64,000 bases of DNA, from positions 1 through 64,000 of the forward strand of contig NZ_JACZCR010000044.1 of NCBI RefSeq assembly GCF_014904735.1, read 5' to 3'. The DNA is from Microbulbifer hainanensis (GTDB taxonomy: Bacteria; Pseudomonadota; Gammaproteobacteria; Pseudomonadales; Cellvibrionaceae). The notes beneath the pieces were generated by a model, which saw only the letters and a program-made list of their open reading frames with translations, was not told the DNA's origin and did no database searches. This document shows positions 37,593 to 47,931 of the stretch, in pieces. The stretch's first letter is position 1, and each line of letters begins with the position of its first letter. A program made the translations under genes and the position numbers.

Positions 37593-38065
37593 TACATAAT
37601 CTCCGACACATCCACGGTTTGTGTCACCGGGTTTAGTGTTGAGTCAAATACAATTACTTCGGCCGCGGGATTGACGTGGAGCACTGCTTCCACACGAAAG
37701 CGGATACTGGGATCCTCCGCGTCAACATTATCTGGCGTCGAGACCTTGACCGTGCGGATACGGGGCTCAAAACTGAGAATCGATCTTTCGATATCCCGAC
37801 AGAATCGCTTGCGGCTATCCAGTGATGAGAGATTTACCGTCGATAGGTCCGGCAGACCGAAATTCATATTGGATGATTGCAAGTGGGTGTGACTCTCTGG
37901 GGCAGAGATGCAGCAGTAGCGGGTATTGAACAGGTGCTCTAGATCACGTCGCACGCCCTCGCGCAATTGCTTCAAAACCTGATGTGGCTGGTGGACGTCC
38001 ATATTCCGGGACGACTCCAGCAAGCGGTCAAGCACTGGCGCCAGAAGGCGCTTTTCTTTCTGCAT
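37592..38065 (-). CDS. tssE: T6SS baseplate protein TssE (gp25-like)
   Basis: A 157-residue gp25/GPW-like baseplate protein that starts sheath polymerisation. It has the family core of a GLPDLS motif (NFGLPDLSTVNL), followed by a helix with IERSILSFEPRIRTVKVS. The N-terminus LLAPVLDRLLE is typical of TssE. It begins 2 bases after the second tssC and overlaps tssF by one base. No anomalies. Confidence 0.94.
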   Translation of the reverse strand: MQKEKRLLAPVLDRLLESSRNMDVHQPHQVLKQLREGVRRDLEHLFNTRYCCISAPESHTHLQSSNMNFGLPDLSTVNLSSLDSRKRFCRDIERSILSFEPRIRTVKVSTPDNVDAEDPSIRFRVEAVLHVNPAAEVIVFDSTLNPVTQTVDVSEIM

Positions 38066-38067
38066 GT

Positions 38068-39585
38068 CTAGCGCACCGTGCCGATACCGACCTGGGCCAA
38101 TGCCGTGGTCAGTTTGAGTTCAGATACCAAATGATCGACGGTATAGTGACTCTTCAGGTGAATGACACTCTGGTAACTGCCCACCTTCCCCGGTTCGTCT
38201 ACCACTTGTACACGCGCTTCACGCAGCGGATATCTGGCCAACATCTCCCATGACAGGTCTTCGCGGCCAGTGGTATAGCGTTCCAGCCATTGCTGTAATT
38301 GACGTTCACAGTCTTTGGCATTCATATAAGCGCCTACTTTGTCCCGGATCATGACTTTGATGTAGTGCGCAAACCGCGAAGCACATAGAATCTGCTGCAA
38401 CATGGCGCTGATCCGCGCGTTGGCGCTGGCTGCTTTGGTGGTGTACTGACGCGGTCGCTGAAGAGACGGGACACTGTTGAATGCGCTGTACGGCGTGTCA
38501 TAACAGTGACTGAGGCAGGTAAAACCCAGGTCACTCAGTTCTCGCTCAACAAAGTCGGTGATGAGGATCGAGGTAGACATCCGCACCCGTTGCCCCGTGC
38601 TGTCGGGCTTGTAGGGCAGCGCTGGCAACTGGGTGACGAGCCCGCCACCAAGGTGGTCGCGGGCAACGCCGCGAATATGGGAAAACCAGCCTACTTCGCT
38701 GAACTCGCGAATCAGAACCACACCCAGCGCGAAACAGGCATTACCCCAGAGGTATTTATGGCTGTGCGAGGCAGCGACGTCCTCCGCAAAACGCAGACCG
38801 CGATAGCGGGAAAATTCTGTATTGTAAGGCTGACGCACAAGGACCTGTGGCAGTGTCACCGCGACAAAGCGACTGTCCTCCAGGTCGCGCAGGCCATTCC
38901 AGCGAATATATTCCTTCTGTCTAAAAATTTCACCAAAGTCGACCGGTTTGGCCAGGTCATCGAATTGGTCCACACCAAATAATTGCGGTGTGGCCGCACA
39001 GACAAAAGGAGCAAAAGCCGCTGCAGCGGTGTGGGCAATACCTTGCAGGGTAAAGACATCATCGAAAGGGTGACCCAGAGAAGGACGGTGGGAAACATAG
39101 TAGTCACCCAGGATCAAACCGAATGGCTCTCCGCCCGGGGTTCCGAATTCTTCGTTGTAAAGCAAGTGAAATAGCCCGGACTGGTCGAAATCCGGTGCTC
39201 TTTCGATATCTTTGGAAAGGTCCTTCCAGCTCGCGTCCAGCAATTTTATCTTTACGGAATCCGCGTGCGGCGCGTTGCACACCAGCAAGGATAGTCCACA
39301 CCAGCTGGCTTCGAGCCGCTGGAATTGCGGATGGTGGAGTATGCTATTGACCTGGTCGCAAATGAGCTCGTCAAGTTCGGCTACCAGGCGGCTCAACCAG
39401 TCTGTTACTGAAAACCGGTCGCCATGGGCACAGGGACAGATTTCGATAAGCCAGTATTCGAACGCAAACAAATCATCAGGCTCGCGCAGAAATTTCTGCA
39501 GCACATCACTCCGCTGAGCGACGAATTGCGGCGGCAATAAACGCTCGGATTCGCGCATTTCAGCTTCAGCGTATGCAACGGTCAC
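38068..39585 (-). CDS. Second TssC-like sheath protein (ImpD/TssC40-like)
   Basis: A 505-residue paralogue of the TssC encoded next door. It keeps the TssC middle and end: HPQFQRLEASWCGL, FDQSGLFHLLYNEEFGTPGGEPFG, RFAHYIKVMIRDKVGAYMN, CERQLQQWL. Its N-terminus differs and lacks the helix region that precedes the sheath domain in the main TssC. It starts with GTG (GGGGG 8 bases upstream), 111 bases after tssC. Tandem tssC genes are established in Agrobacterium/Rhizobium T6SS loci (impC/impD; tssC41/tssC40), where both can be needed. The role here is likely similar: a minor sheath or assembly component. Confidence 0.88.
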   Translation of the reverse strand: MTVAYAEAEMRESERLLPPQFVAQRSDVLQKFLREPDDLFAFEYWLIEICPCAHGDRFSVTDWLSRLVAELDELICDQVNSILHHPQFQRLEASWCGLSLLVCNAPHADSVKIKLLDASWKDLSKDIERAPDFDQSGLFHLLYNEEFGTPGGEPFGLILGDYYVSHRPSLGHPFDDVFTLQGIAHTAAAAFAPFVCAATPQLFGVDQFDDLAKPVDFGEIFRQKEYIRWNGLRDLEDSRFVAVTLPQVLVRQPYNTEFSRYRGLRFAEDVAASHSHKYLWGNACFALGVVLIREFSEVGWFSHIRGVARDHLGGGLVTQLPALPYKPDSTGQRVRMSTSILITDFVERELSDLGFTCLSHCYDTPYSAFNSVPSLQRPRQYTTKAASANARISAMLQQILCASRFAHYIKVMIRDKVGAYMNAKDCERQLQQWLERYTTGREDLSWEMLARYPLREARVQVVDEPGKVGSYQSVIHLKSHYTVDHLVSELKLTTALAQVGIGTVR

Positions 39586-39696
39586 GGCGGGTGCCCCCAG
39601 AGAATAGACAGACAGGACAAATTCGTACCCTCTGCCACTTAATATGAGTCATCATAAGGAGAAGCGGCCCGCCAGATGGGCGGACCGCCTGTGCGC

Positions 39697-41184
39697 TTAA
39701 CCGGCAGTAGGAATATTCGCAACCATACGCATGGAAGTTGTCAATTCTTCCATCTGCAACCACGGTTTGAGATAAGCCACAGCGCTATAACATCCCGGCT
39801 GACCCGGGATTTCTTTCACCTCTACCCGCGCGTCCGCGAGCGGGTATTTGGCTTTCATCTCGGGACTGGCATCGGGGTTGGAGTTGGTGTACTGGATGAT
39901 CCATTTGTTCAGCCAGCGCTCACAATCACCAGCCTCCATAAAGGATCCCACCTTGTCGCGCGCCATGACCTTGAGGTAGTGCGCGATACGTGAAGTGGCC
40001 ATCAGGTAAGGCAGCCTGGCGGAAATTGCCGAGTTGGACGTTGCATCGGGGTCGTCAAATACTTTCGGCTTCTGCGCGCTTTGAGAACCAAAAAATACTG
40101 AGTAATCAGTGTTTTTGTAGTGGCAAAGAGGGAGAAAACCCTGGGCACTGAGTTCGGCTTCGCGACGATCGGTAATACCGATCTCCGTCGGGCATTTCTG
40201 GTCGAGATCCCCGTCGTCACTCTTGAAGAGATGCGTCGGCAGTCCCTCGACTTTACCACCGCCCTCTGCACCGCGGATTGCTGTACACCAGGAATTCTCC
40301 GCGAAGGCTTTGGTCATGGTGGTGCCCATAACATAGGCTGCATTCATCCAGCAGTATTGGTTATGCTCCGCCGGACGAGAGACGCCGGACTCATCCACCT
40401 CAAACTCTTCAAAATTAAAAGATTCGATGGGTTTGGTATTGGAACCGTATGGTGTACGCGCCAGGCTTCTCGGCATCACAAGGGTGACAAAACGTGAATC
40501 ATCGCTGTCGCGGAAGCTCCGCCACTTGATGTACTCCCCGGATTCGAAAATGCCACCCAGATCACGGGGCTTCGACAATTCGGTGAAGTCACTGAATCCA
40601 AACATTCCGGCTCCCGCCGCCGAGATGAATGGGCAGAAACCTGCTGCGGCCACGTTGGACATTTTACTCAGCAGTTCGATGTCCTCCGGGTGGCTGGTGA
40701 ATTCATAATCACCAATCATGCAGCCGTAGGGCTCACCACCGGCGGTGCCGAATTCCTCTTCGTAAATCTTTTTGAAAGTCTGACTCTGGTCAAACTCAAC
40801 CGCCTTGTCGAGGTCGCGGAACAATTCACGCTTGCTCAGGTTCATCATGCGGATCTTGAGTGTTGCACCGGTTTCGCTGTTCATGACCAGGTGGTTGAGG
40901 CCGCGCCAGGAGCCCTCCAGCTTCTGCAGTTTTTCATCGTGCAGAATCGCCGAAAGCTGTTTGGACATGGCTTCATCAATAGCCTTAACAGCCTTGTTGA
41001 TCGTCTGGGTCAGGTTCCGGTCCCAGGTAACCGTACCTTTCAGAACCTGCTGGGTGAGATTGGCCAGCAGGTCCTGCGCCTCTTCCGGTGCCGTCTGCTT
41101 GGTTGCGGAAATCGCCTGCTCCAGGAGACTTACCGACTGCTCTTCCGCTTCACTTTCCGCTACATTTTCGACTTCGGTGCTCAT
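39697..41184 (-). CDS. tssC: T6SS sheath large subunit TssC
   Basis: TssC (VipB/EvpB), which with TssB forms the contractile sheath. 495 residues. Signatures: [71 protein letters not shown] and [20 protein letters not shown]. The N-terminal 60 residues are Glu-rich with a helix ([19 protein letters not shown]) that should contain the ClpV-binding part. The ATG overlaps the tssB stop by four bases. Normal length and motifs. Confidence 0.98.
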   Translation of the reverse strand: MSTEVENVAESEAEEQSVSLLEQAISATKQTAPEEAQDLLANLTQQVLKGTVTWDRNLTQTINKAVKAIDEAMSKQLSAILHDEKLQKLEGSWRGLNHLVMNSETGATLKIRMMNLSKRELFRDLDKAVEFDQSQTFKKIYEEEFGTAGGEPYGCMIGDYEFTSHPEDIELLSKMSNVAAAGFCPFISAAGAGMFGFSDFTELSKPRDLGGIFESGEYIKWRSFRDSDDSRFVTLVMPRSLARTPYGSNTKPIESFNFEEFEVDESGVSRPAEHNQYCWMNAAYVMGTTMTKAFAENSWCTAIRGAEGGGKVEGLPTHLFKSDDGDLDQKCPTEIGITDRREAELSAQGFLPLCHYKNTDYSVFFGSQSAQKPKVFDDPDATSNSAISARLPYLMATSRIAHYLKVMARDKVGSFMEAGDCERWLNKWIIQYTNSNPDASPEMKAKYPLADARVEVKEIPGQPGCYSAVAYLKPWLQMEELTTSMRMVANIPTAG

Positions 41185-41702
41185 TCTGCGTCCTCTCCCT
41201 GTTCTTCGCCGAGACCCAGCTGCTCCTTGATGGCGCCGACGTTATCGGTGCTCTTGAGGATGTCCTCCAGGACTTTTTCCAGTTCTTCGGAACGATCCGC
41301 TTTACTCAGGAGATCACGCAGTTTGCTGCGCGCTTCCAGTAACTGCTTCAGCGGCTCGACCTGCTCGACGATCTGTTCCGGGGAGAAGTCGTCCATGTGG
41401 TTGAAGTCCAGGTCCACCGCCATTTTGCTGCCATCGCCGGCCAGGGTATTCTCCACCTGCAGGCCGAGCTTGGGGTTTACCTTTGCCATGACATCGTTAA
41501 AGTTGTCGCGATCAATTTGCACGAACTTTCGCTCTTTGAGCGCTTTGCGGTTCTCAGTATTGTCACCGGAATAGTCACCCATCACACCGACGACAAATGG
41601 CAACTCTTTCTTGACTTCAGCACCGTTCGTTTCGACATCGTAAGTAATATGGACACGCGGCTTACGCACGCGCTTCAACTTGCTGTGAATGCTCTCGGAC
41701 AT
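41181..41702 (-). CDS. tssB: T6SS sheath small subunit TssB
   Basis: TssB (VipA), 173 residues. Signatures are [46 protein letters not shown] and [19 protein letters not shown], followed by a C-terminal helix that pairs with TssC. The 4-base overlap with tssC suggests coupled translation at equal ratio. It starts 39 bases after tssA. Normal in every visible respect. Confidence 0.98.
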   Translation of the reverse strand: MSESIHSKLKRVRKPRVHITYDVETNGAEVKKELPFVVGVMGDYSGDNTENRKALKERKFVQIDRDNFNDVMAKVNPKLGLQVENTLAGDGSKMAVDLDFNHMDDFSPEQIVEQVEPLKQLLEARSKLRDLLSKADRSEELEKVLEDILKSTDNVGAIKEQLGLGEEQGEDAE

Positions 41703-41741
41703 CTCGGATCTCCTTTCCTCAATTGGGAACTATTGAAATAT

Positions 41742-43010
41742 CTACCAGCTCACGCCGGTCTCAGTTTGCGGCTCTTCAGACCAGTCTGTCTGAGCGGGTG
41801 TCGACTCTGCGGGCTTGGCGGCCCCGGAGACTGCCGGGGTCGATGCCGGCGTGTGCGACGCCGCCGGCGGCGCCACATAGCGCCTGGTGTCGGAACCGTC
41901 CAACATGACACCGGTCAACTGTGAGTAAACAGCGCGCGACTGGTCATCTGGCAACAATTCCGTCATCAGTTCAGATACCGTCATCCGCCCCCAGCTAATC
42001 AGGCGCTCCAGGCCGGGCGCCAGCGGCGTATGCGGTTCATAAGTGCGAAAATAGCGTGCCACCTCTTCAAGTAACCCCAGTGCAGTCTCGCGGGATGAAA
42101 CCGGACCAGCACTAGCGGAGGCTCCCGGGGCCGTTGCAGTGGCATTAGTCATTGACAGATCTCCACTGTTTACTGAATCGTCCACCTCCATCGAGTCGGC
42201 GATCGCTTCCAGCTGGTCTTTATAGATAAAGCGAGCGGTACGCAAAACTTCGTCGAGTAATGCGGTGATATTGCTCGTCGGCGGGGCGTCGTGACCACAG
42301 CTTTTCCTGAGGGTATCGCTGATATTCTTGAAATGAGTGGCAGCTTCTTCAATCGTAGCCACCAGGCTGGCGGCCCAATCACTGCTAGCAGTGATTACGC
42401 ATTGCTCTATATCAGAGAGGCTGTAGCCCAGCGTCTCCAGTCGCGCGGCCTTCGCATCGTCATCCGCGATACGATCGGCGTCTCTTGCCTGCTGGTACTG
42501 GAAGAAGGAATAGGCCCCATAGTCGCCTTCAGGGGTTATGTCGGCACTGCGAATTGGCAGCATCAACGTACCGTCACCGCCATCACCATTTAACCCCGAC
42601 AGTGGTGCTACTTTGGTCTCCAGTCCATCTTCATCCGGTTCCGGATAGAGCCCCTCCCAATATTCCGCTACCAGCCGGTCGATCAGCGCGAAGCCATCGC
42701 GCAACCCGGTAAAGCCGTGCAGCCTTATCAGGGCCTCGGTATACCAACTGGCAACTTCCAGGTCTTTGCTCTGTCCTTTGAGGATTTTTTCGGCTGTTTT
42801 GGAAACATCGCGCCAGGGGGCCAGCAAGTCCGCATCGCTCTCATCGAACATGGCCGAGCGCTCAGCGGCTCGGGCACTATTGCGTGCATCCTTGATGGTG
42901 TAATAGTCGGAGGTTGGCGAGCGGTCCTCGCGGATATCACAGCCAGAGGGCTGATCAGGAGAAATTTCTGCCGCCAGATCGTCAATATTGATCACGTACG
43001 GGAATGCCAT
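41742..43010 (-). CDS. tssA: T6SS baseplate/sheath cap protein TssA
   Basis: TssA (ImpA family), 422 residues. An ImpA N-terminal domain (about residues 5-130, with DLAAEISPDQPSGCDIRED and WREG-like ALIRLHGFTGLRDG) is followed by a middle helical part. A short C-terminal domain (RETALGLLEEVARYFRTYEPHTPL ... ISWGRMTVSELMTELL) and a Pro/Ala/Thr-rich tail complete it. TssA organises baseplate docking and sheath extension. It is first in the tssABC run, after a 641-base non-coding gap, so a promoter should lie upstream. Confidence 0.92.
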   Translation of the reverse strand: MAFPYVINIDDLAAEISPDQPSGCDIREDRSPTSDYYTIKDARNSARAAERSAMFDESDADLLAPWRDVSKTAEKILKGQSKDLEVASWYTEALIRLHGFTGLRDGFALIDRLVAEYWEGLYPEPDEDGLETKVAPLSGLNGDGGDGTLMLPIRSADITPEGDYGAYSFFQYQQARDADRIADDDAKAARLETLGYSLSDIEQCVITASSDWAASLVATIEEAATHFKNISDTLRKSCGHDAPPTSNITALLDEVLRTARFIYKDQLEAIADSMEVDDSVNSGDLSMTNATATAPGASASAGPVSSRETALGLLEEVARYFRTYEPHTPLAPGLERLISWGRMTVSELMTELLPDDQSRAVYSQLTGVMLDGSDTRRYVAPPAASHTPASTPAVSGAAKPAESTPAQTDWSEEPQTETGVSW

Positions 43011-43651
43011 GAAAAGTCCTTTTTATTCAAATTTTTCCTTGATAACCCGGGAACGGCAAAAAATCCCGGGAAAAATCCCGGGAAAAATCCAGCAGCATCC
43101 AGAGCCGGATTGCACTTTATATTTAATACAATGACACCAAATTCAGCACCCCTGTCCCATTTCTGGAATCTCTCGCAAAATCTGGGCTCTCTCTATGGTT
43201 GCACCTGTTCGCACCGGAATATTTTCCGATCCGATCACAAATCATCTAAGGCGCGACTTACACAAAAATATTTTAATTAGCTCAACACGAGTCTTAACTG
43301 AAGTGATTCTACTAAATGTTAATGGCCGCTGGATACAAAATAACAACGATGCACTACAAATGAATTTAGCTGCCAAAACTATTTAGCTAACCTTTAGCCA
43401 CCAATGATTCAAAACAGTAGTACCACATAAGTCATGTTATTTTTACGGACCACCTAATACGCCTACCTATATAGACGGTATTCGCGATGCAATTTTAAAT
43501 TATTTAATTTAATTTCTCCTGCAATCCCGGAGAAAACCTCATTACAAAGCATTACAATCGTACAACTTCAACAGCCATGCTTTTAGTACACCTGCAAAAG
43601 TCCTTTCTATATTCTGGCATTCTTACTTAGCTTTCCAACCTCCTCCCACCA
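43011..43651. promoter_or_regulatory. 641-base AT-rich gap inside the T6SS minus-strand cluster
   Basis: Separates tagF from tssA, both on the minus strand. It holds no protein-like ORF. It must contain the tssA promoter, and it carries a short 12-base tandem repeat near the tssA start. AT-richer than the flanking genes. I could not fix promoter boxes. Confidence 0.5.
43059..43090. repeat. 12-base tandem repeat upstream of tssA
   Basis: About 2.7 copies of AAAAATCCCGGG, starting about 50 bases upstream of the tssA ATG. Each unit contains the palindrome CCCGGG. It may be a regulatory or slippage site; no function is known. Confidence 0.75.
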
Positions 43652-44344
43652 CTACATTTGTATGGCCGGAGCGCCCAGCATAGTGCAATAAAGAGCTGGA
43701 TCTGGCAGGGATGGACTCAACAATGTCGTAGGCGCCAACTGGGGTGAGCCTGGGCACCACCAAAGGCTGTAACTGGAATTCTCTCTGCCGTAAAGCCGAT
43801 GTAGGAGTGTCGGATAAAGGCAGGAGATCTCTGATCCATCTTCACCAGAAGCTAAAATCGCCCCTCGGTTATTTGCGACAGCTGCCGCGGAAAAATCGCT
43901 AACGCACTGCACAGGAAACCTTTCGATCAACTGGTCCGCCTGTAGCGTGTTCTGCAATGCTTCCAGCGCCAGTCCGGCAAGGATCACAAACCAGTCAGCG
44001 AGCCTGGCTTGTATGGAAAACGGATCCGCACCATCACCAATCGGGGATGCCATAGTTAATGGAAAGTAACGGCCCACACTGTCTACGCTCGGCACCAATA
44101 CACCGGCCCACGAACGCTCATCCAACACCCCAGCAGTGAAGGCAAAACGCCAGATCGGACTGGTCAGGTAGTAGTCCAGCCAGTTTTCCCCGATTAATTC
44201 TCTGGACCCATAGACGGCGCGTTGCAGCCATTCATCCCAGGGAGTGACGAAACTCCCCGGCAACTGACGCTGTATAAAGTCACCGTGGCCGGGGAGTTTT
44301 CCGTACAATCCGCCAGTAATCTGCACTTTGGACTTCTGTATCAC
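43652..44344 (-). CDS. tagF: T6SS regulator TagF
   Basis: A 230-residue TagF (DUF2094) protein. The start GGLYGKLPGHGDFIQRQLPGSF is the family signature, followed by PWDEWLQ and TSPIWRFAFTAGVL. In Pseudomonas TagF represses firing in a threonine-phosphorylation-independent way, with Fha as partner. Its ATG overlaps the tssM stop by four bases. A stand-alone TagF, not fused to PppA as in some species; the phosphatase is separate at 55114. Confidence 0.93.
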   Translation of the reverse strand: MIQKSKVQITGGLYGKLPGHGDFIQRQLPGSFVTPWDEWLQRAVYGSRELIGENWLDYYLTSPIWRFAFTAGVLDERSWAGVLVPSVDSVGRYFPLTMASPIGDGADPFSIQARLADWFVILAGLALEALQNTLQADQLIERFPVQCVSDFSAAAVANNRGAILASGEDGSEISCLYPTLLHRLYGRENSSYSLWWCPGSPQLAPTTLLSPSLPDPALYCTMLGAPAIQM

Positions 44345-47300
44345 AAGGTTTCCGGACAGCGATAGCCGCCCAGTAAAGTACTGTCAAACGGATTGCTGGC
44401 AGCGGAGGCCAGTAAACGAAATTGCGCCTTGCGCCCCTCTTCCTCAAAGGTCACGAAATATTCAGTGCTGCTGCGGCCGGATTCCAAATCTGAACTGCCG
44501 AGCAACCGATACCAGGCCCAATCTCCCTCGAAATGCTGACGGTGTACAGTTTCGTTGAGATCTTCAAAAATAATCCGTACTCGATTACTTTCCCCACCAC
44601 GCCAGGTCAGTTTTTTAGGCGTCCTTGGACCGTGGGAGTATGGGACACGCTGCCCGCCGATTTCCAACTCAAACAGTCGCACACTGGAATCCAGTTTGGT
44701 GGGTTCAATCCGGAACGAATAGCTCGCCTGCTCGCCAGCGCTAAAGAAGGTATCGCGAATGCGCTCTGCGCGTCTCAGTTGTGATAGAGCCGTCTGGGAG
44801 AGTCCCAAGCCCTGCCCCTCAAGGGATTTCACTTTCCAGTTGCGCGTGTCGATAAAAGGTTTCAGGTATTCGCTGACAAATGCCTGCTCAGTACCGCCGG
44901 GCTTGAAAAATTTGTTGAATTCCATCACCGGTACTTCCTGGTCGCGATCACTGCGCAACGGATAGCGATTGGCAAGGCTGCGCGCATAATTACTGTACAC
45001 CTGATCACGCCAAATTCGATCCGCATGGAGTTTGGCTTTTGCCATTACCAACGCCCAAGTGCTGTCGGCAATTGCGTTCAGCCAGCCATCAAACGGCACC
45101 GGTGCGTTTGCGGCCTTAATCCGCAATTGCTTGATGGCATCTCCCCCTCCGCCACTGAACCGGGCCTTTGCACTCGCAAATGCCGCTTCATTGGCATCTG
45201 CGGCACTATCAATTTCGGTCAGATATTCCTGAACCTTGGTAATCGCAGCGAGGTATTCCTGTATCCGCGCCGGACGTCCCTTTTCACTCTGCGTGAGCCG
45301 CTGGAGCTCTTCAAAACGTAAATCGACACTAGTGGGTTGAAAGCGTCCTTGCAGTGCACCGGCTGCGCCGCTGACGGCCGCCGATCCCAGCTTTCTGGTA
45401 GTGCTTGATACCGGCATCGCGACACCCGAGGCGCCGGAGGGCAGCTCCGGCCGCGGTGTCAGCCGGGTATTGTCGGCGGTGATTTCTGCCACCGCCAGGA
45501 GTGGCGAGTAGACCGGGTCAGCCAGCTTTGCCAATGTGTCCAGTGCCTGGCTGGTCGAACGAAAGCGCTGTATCGCGAAGCCGCGCAGGAACTGGTCCCA
45601 TCGCTGCTGGTACTCACTGAGGTAGATACGTTTTACGTCTTCGCCCAGCTGCTTGCGATCCGCTTCGGTGAACTCCTCACCACTGATTTCGCCACCGTAT
45701 ATCCAGCGCTCATCCGAGAGCTGTGTTAGTAGCGGAGAATCCGCGCCGAAATCCAGTTCTTTATAACCGGCCTTGGTATAGAGATAAGGGATGGAAAACT
45801 TCGGATCCGATGCCGCCACGCCGAATAGCTGCTCGGTATCACCTCCGATCTCCCCGTACAGATCGACCGGTGTCACTCCAAGATCACTACGCTGTAATTG
45901 CGCATAGAGCCGCTGGGGTACCGGGACACGGCGAAGCTGCTGGCGCGCTCGAGCGACTACGCGCTCATTCGGCTGGAGGGTCGCCGGCAAGGGTTCGGCC
46001 AGCAGGGCTTGCAGATGGTCATTAAACTGCGCCAGCTGGTCGGCTTTACCACTTAACTGGCGCTCCCAATTAGTCGTATAGTAATTTTCCAGCTCAGCAG
46101 TATCGAACTTATCCGGATTAAAGAACATCAGATAATCTTTTAGCGTTCCGGCGAGTGCCGGGTCATCGCTGCCCAGCTGCGTGAGATCCCGCTCTATATC
46201 ACGCATGAGCGCGGGTAGAAATGTCTGCGTCAGCTGCTGGCGATACAGCCGATCGGCAGCCTGATCCACTCGATCATCGTATAAACCAAGGTTGCTGAGC
46301 CACGGGTGGTCCTCGCGTTCGTATACAGACGCGGCATGCCGCAATGGCTCCAGTACTTTAAGACTTGCAATGGGAGTGAATTTATCGCCGACACTTGCTT
46401 GGGCTTTCTGATACTCGGCAATATGGCGGTCGACTTCCCCCATATAGACCTTGTTTCGTGCGACACTCCCCGTCCACAGAAAGAGTGCGCCAGCAAACAC
46501 TACTGCGAGGGAGACGTAGACGCCGCGGCGCAACCACTGTGTGGCCGCCTCAATCTTGCGATTGACACCAACCAGCTCTGCTTCGGGGAAAACCACGTCC
46601 TTAAGCAGTCGATGCAGGAAAAAGCTTTTACCGCTGCCCTGGAATTTCTGGCCCATATCGCGTTCGAGTCCAAAGTCCGCACTGATTGAAGCCATCATAC
46701 GGTCGATAGGACTGCCTTCCTGGGTACCACTGGTAAAATAGATACCCCGGACCATCGGAACCGTATCGTACCGATTGGCACCGAAAGTCTGCTTGATGAA
46801 ATCAGCGAGTACTCCCTGTAGGTTTTCCATCCGCGCGGGAAATCCCTGCAACAACGCCCGTTTCTCGATATTGCGTTCCTGGTGTACCCGCCACAGTACG
46901 CGCTGGTTGAGTCGTTCTATCAACTGCGCGAACTCTTCTGCAAAAGTATCCAGGGGCGCACCGGTTGTCGTACTGGTCTCTGCGGGAAAGCTGACTCCCC
47001 AGACCTGTTCACGTTCGGCCTGGGACAGGTTATCAAAGAACTCACTAAACCCCGCGACCAAGTCACACTTGGTAAATGTCAGGTAGATAGGAAATCGAAT
47101 GCCCAACTCGCGCTGGAGCTCGTCGATGCGCTGGCGAATGGTCTTGGCCTGGTGCAATCGCTGCTCTGCTGTCTGGACCATGAGATCCTGCAGACTGATG
47201 GCAACGAGCGCACCGTTGATCGGACGGCGACGACGATAGCGTTTCAACAATCCGAGAAAGGCCTGCCAGGCACTGTTATCGTGCACGCGGTGGCTGTCCT

Positions 47301-47880
47301 GCGTCGTATACCGTCCTGCGGTATCGATGAGGACCGCATCATTGGTAAACCACCAGTCGCAGTTTCGCGTTCCACCGACTCCACCTAGCGCCTCCTTGCC
47401 GTGAGAGTTGGCCAGTGGAAATTCCAGACCCGAGTTGACCAGCGCGGTCGTCTTCCCGGAACCGGGCGGACCGATAATGATGTACCAGGGAAGCTGGTAG
47501 AGGGAAACATTGCCGCGCTCGGACTTGAACCGGGCTTTGCGCAGCACTTCCATCGCCTCGCGAAAACGGTTTGACAGCGCGCCCAGCTCTTCACGACTGC
47601 GCGCCTCGTCCGGATCAACAGCCTCGTCCTGCGATTCTTCGATTTCATCAATCAGCGCGCGATTCTGCCGACGTTCGACGAGCCACTGACTCAGGTGCCA
47701 GACGATCCAGACCGCGAACAGGAAAACAATAATCGTCAACCGCGTCTTGTGCGACAGGGTCGCATTGTCGCTGCCAAATTTGATGTAATCCGCGCCATAC
47801 CAGATTAGTAACGAAAGAGCCAAAAGGCCGATCAACCCCACTACCCATTTATTGGTAAAAAAATCGCGCAGGCGTTTCAT
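44341..47880 (-). CDS. tssM: T6SS membrane complex protein TssM (IcmF)
   Basis: The inner-membrane ATPase-like protein of the TssJLM membrane complex. Two N-terminal membrane helices (about residues 16-33 and 52-68, longest-frame numbering) precede a cytoplasmic domain with Walker A GPPGSGKTT (141-149). A third helix (near 475, VYVSLAVVFAGALFLWTG) leads to a large periplasmic part ending in the C-terminal TssJ-binding region. Length (about 1180) is normal. I prefer ATG 47880 (GGAG 7 bases before) over ATG 47892. It follows tssL by about 50 bases and overlaps tagF. The intact Walker motif suggests NTP binding. Confidence 0.97.
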   Translation of the reverse strand: MKRLRDFFTNKWVVGLIGLLALSLLIWYGADYIKFGSDNATLSHKTRLTIIVFLFAVWIVWHLSQWLVERRQNRALIDEIEESQDEAVDPDEARSREELGALSNRFREAMEVLRKARFKSERGNVSLYQLPWYIIIGPPGSGKTTALVNSGLEFPLANSHGKEALGGVGGTRNCDWWFTNDAVLIDTAGRYTTQDSHRVHDNSAWQAFLGLLKRYRRRRPINGALVAISLQDLMVQTAEQRLHQAKTIRQRIDELQRELGIRFPIYLTFTKCDLVAGFSEFFDNLSQAEREQVWGVSFPAETSTTTGAPLDTFAEEFAQLIERLNQRVLWRVHQERNIEKRALLQGFPARMENLQGVLADFIKQTFGANRYDTVPMVRGIYFTSGTQEGSPIDRMMASISADFGLERDMGQKFQGSGKSFFLHRLLKDVVFPEAELVGVNRKIEAATQWLRRGVYVSLAVVFAGALFLWTGSVARNKVYMGEVDRHIAEYQKAQASVGDKFTPIASLKVLEPLRHAASVYEREDHPWLSNLGLYDDRVDQAADRLYRQQLTQTFLPALMRDIERDLTQLGSDDPALAGTLKDYLMFFNPDKFDTAELENYYTTNWERQLSGKADQLAQFNDHLQALLAEPLPATLQPNERVVARARQQLRRVPVPQRLYAQLQRSDLGVTPVDLYGEIGGDTEQLFGVAASDPKFSIPYLYTKAGYKELDFGADSPLLTQLSDERWIYGGEISGEEFTEADRKQLGEDVKRIYLSEYQQRWDQFLRGFAIQRFRSTSQALDTLAKLADPVYSPLLAVAEITADNTRLTPRPELPSGASGVAMPVSSTTRKLGSAAVSGAAGALQGRFQPTSVDLRFEELQRLTQSEKGRPARIQEYLAAITKVQEYLTEIDSAADANEAAFASAKARFSGGGGDAIKQLRIKAANAPVPFDGWLNAIADSTWALVMAKAKLHADRIWRDQVYSNYARSLANRYPLRSDRDQEVPVMEFNKFFKPGGTEQAFVSEYLKPFIDTRNWKVKSLEGQGLGLSQTALSQLRRAERIRDTFFSAGEQASYSFRIEPTKLDSSVRLFELEIGGQRVPYSHGPRTPKKLTWRGGESNRVRIIFEDLNETVHRQHFEGDWAWYRLLGSSDLESGRSSTEYFVTFEEEGRKAQFRLLASAASNPFDSTLLGGYRCPETL

Positions 47881-47931
47881 GCATTGCTCCATTGACCAGG
47901 CTGGGAAGGCACTGGCGGTCTTTGTCCTTGA

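Noticed and set aside
43195-43386. Short plus-strand frame in the tagF-tssA gap
   Set aside because: No ribosome site, no protein-like composition, opposite to the operon.
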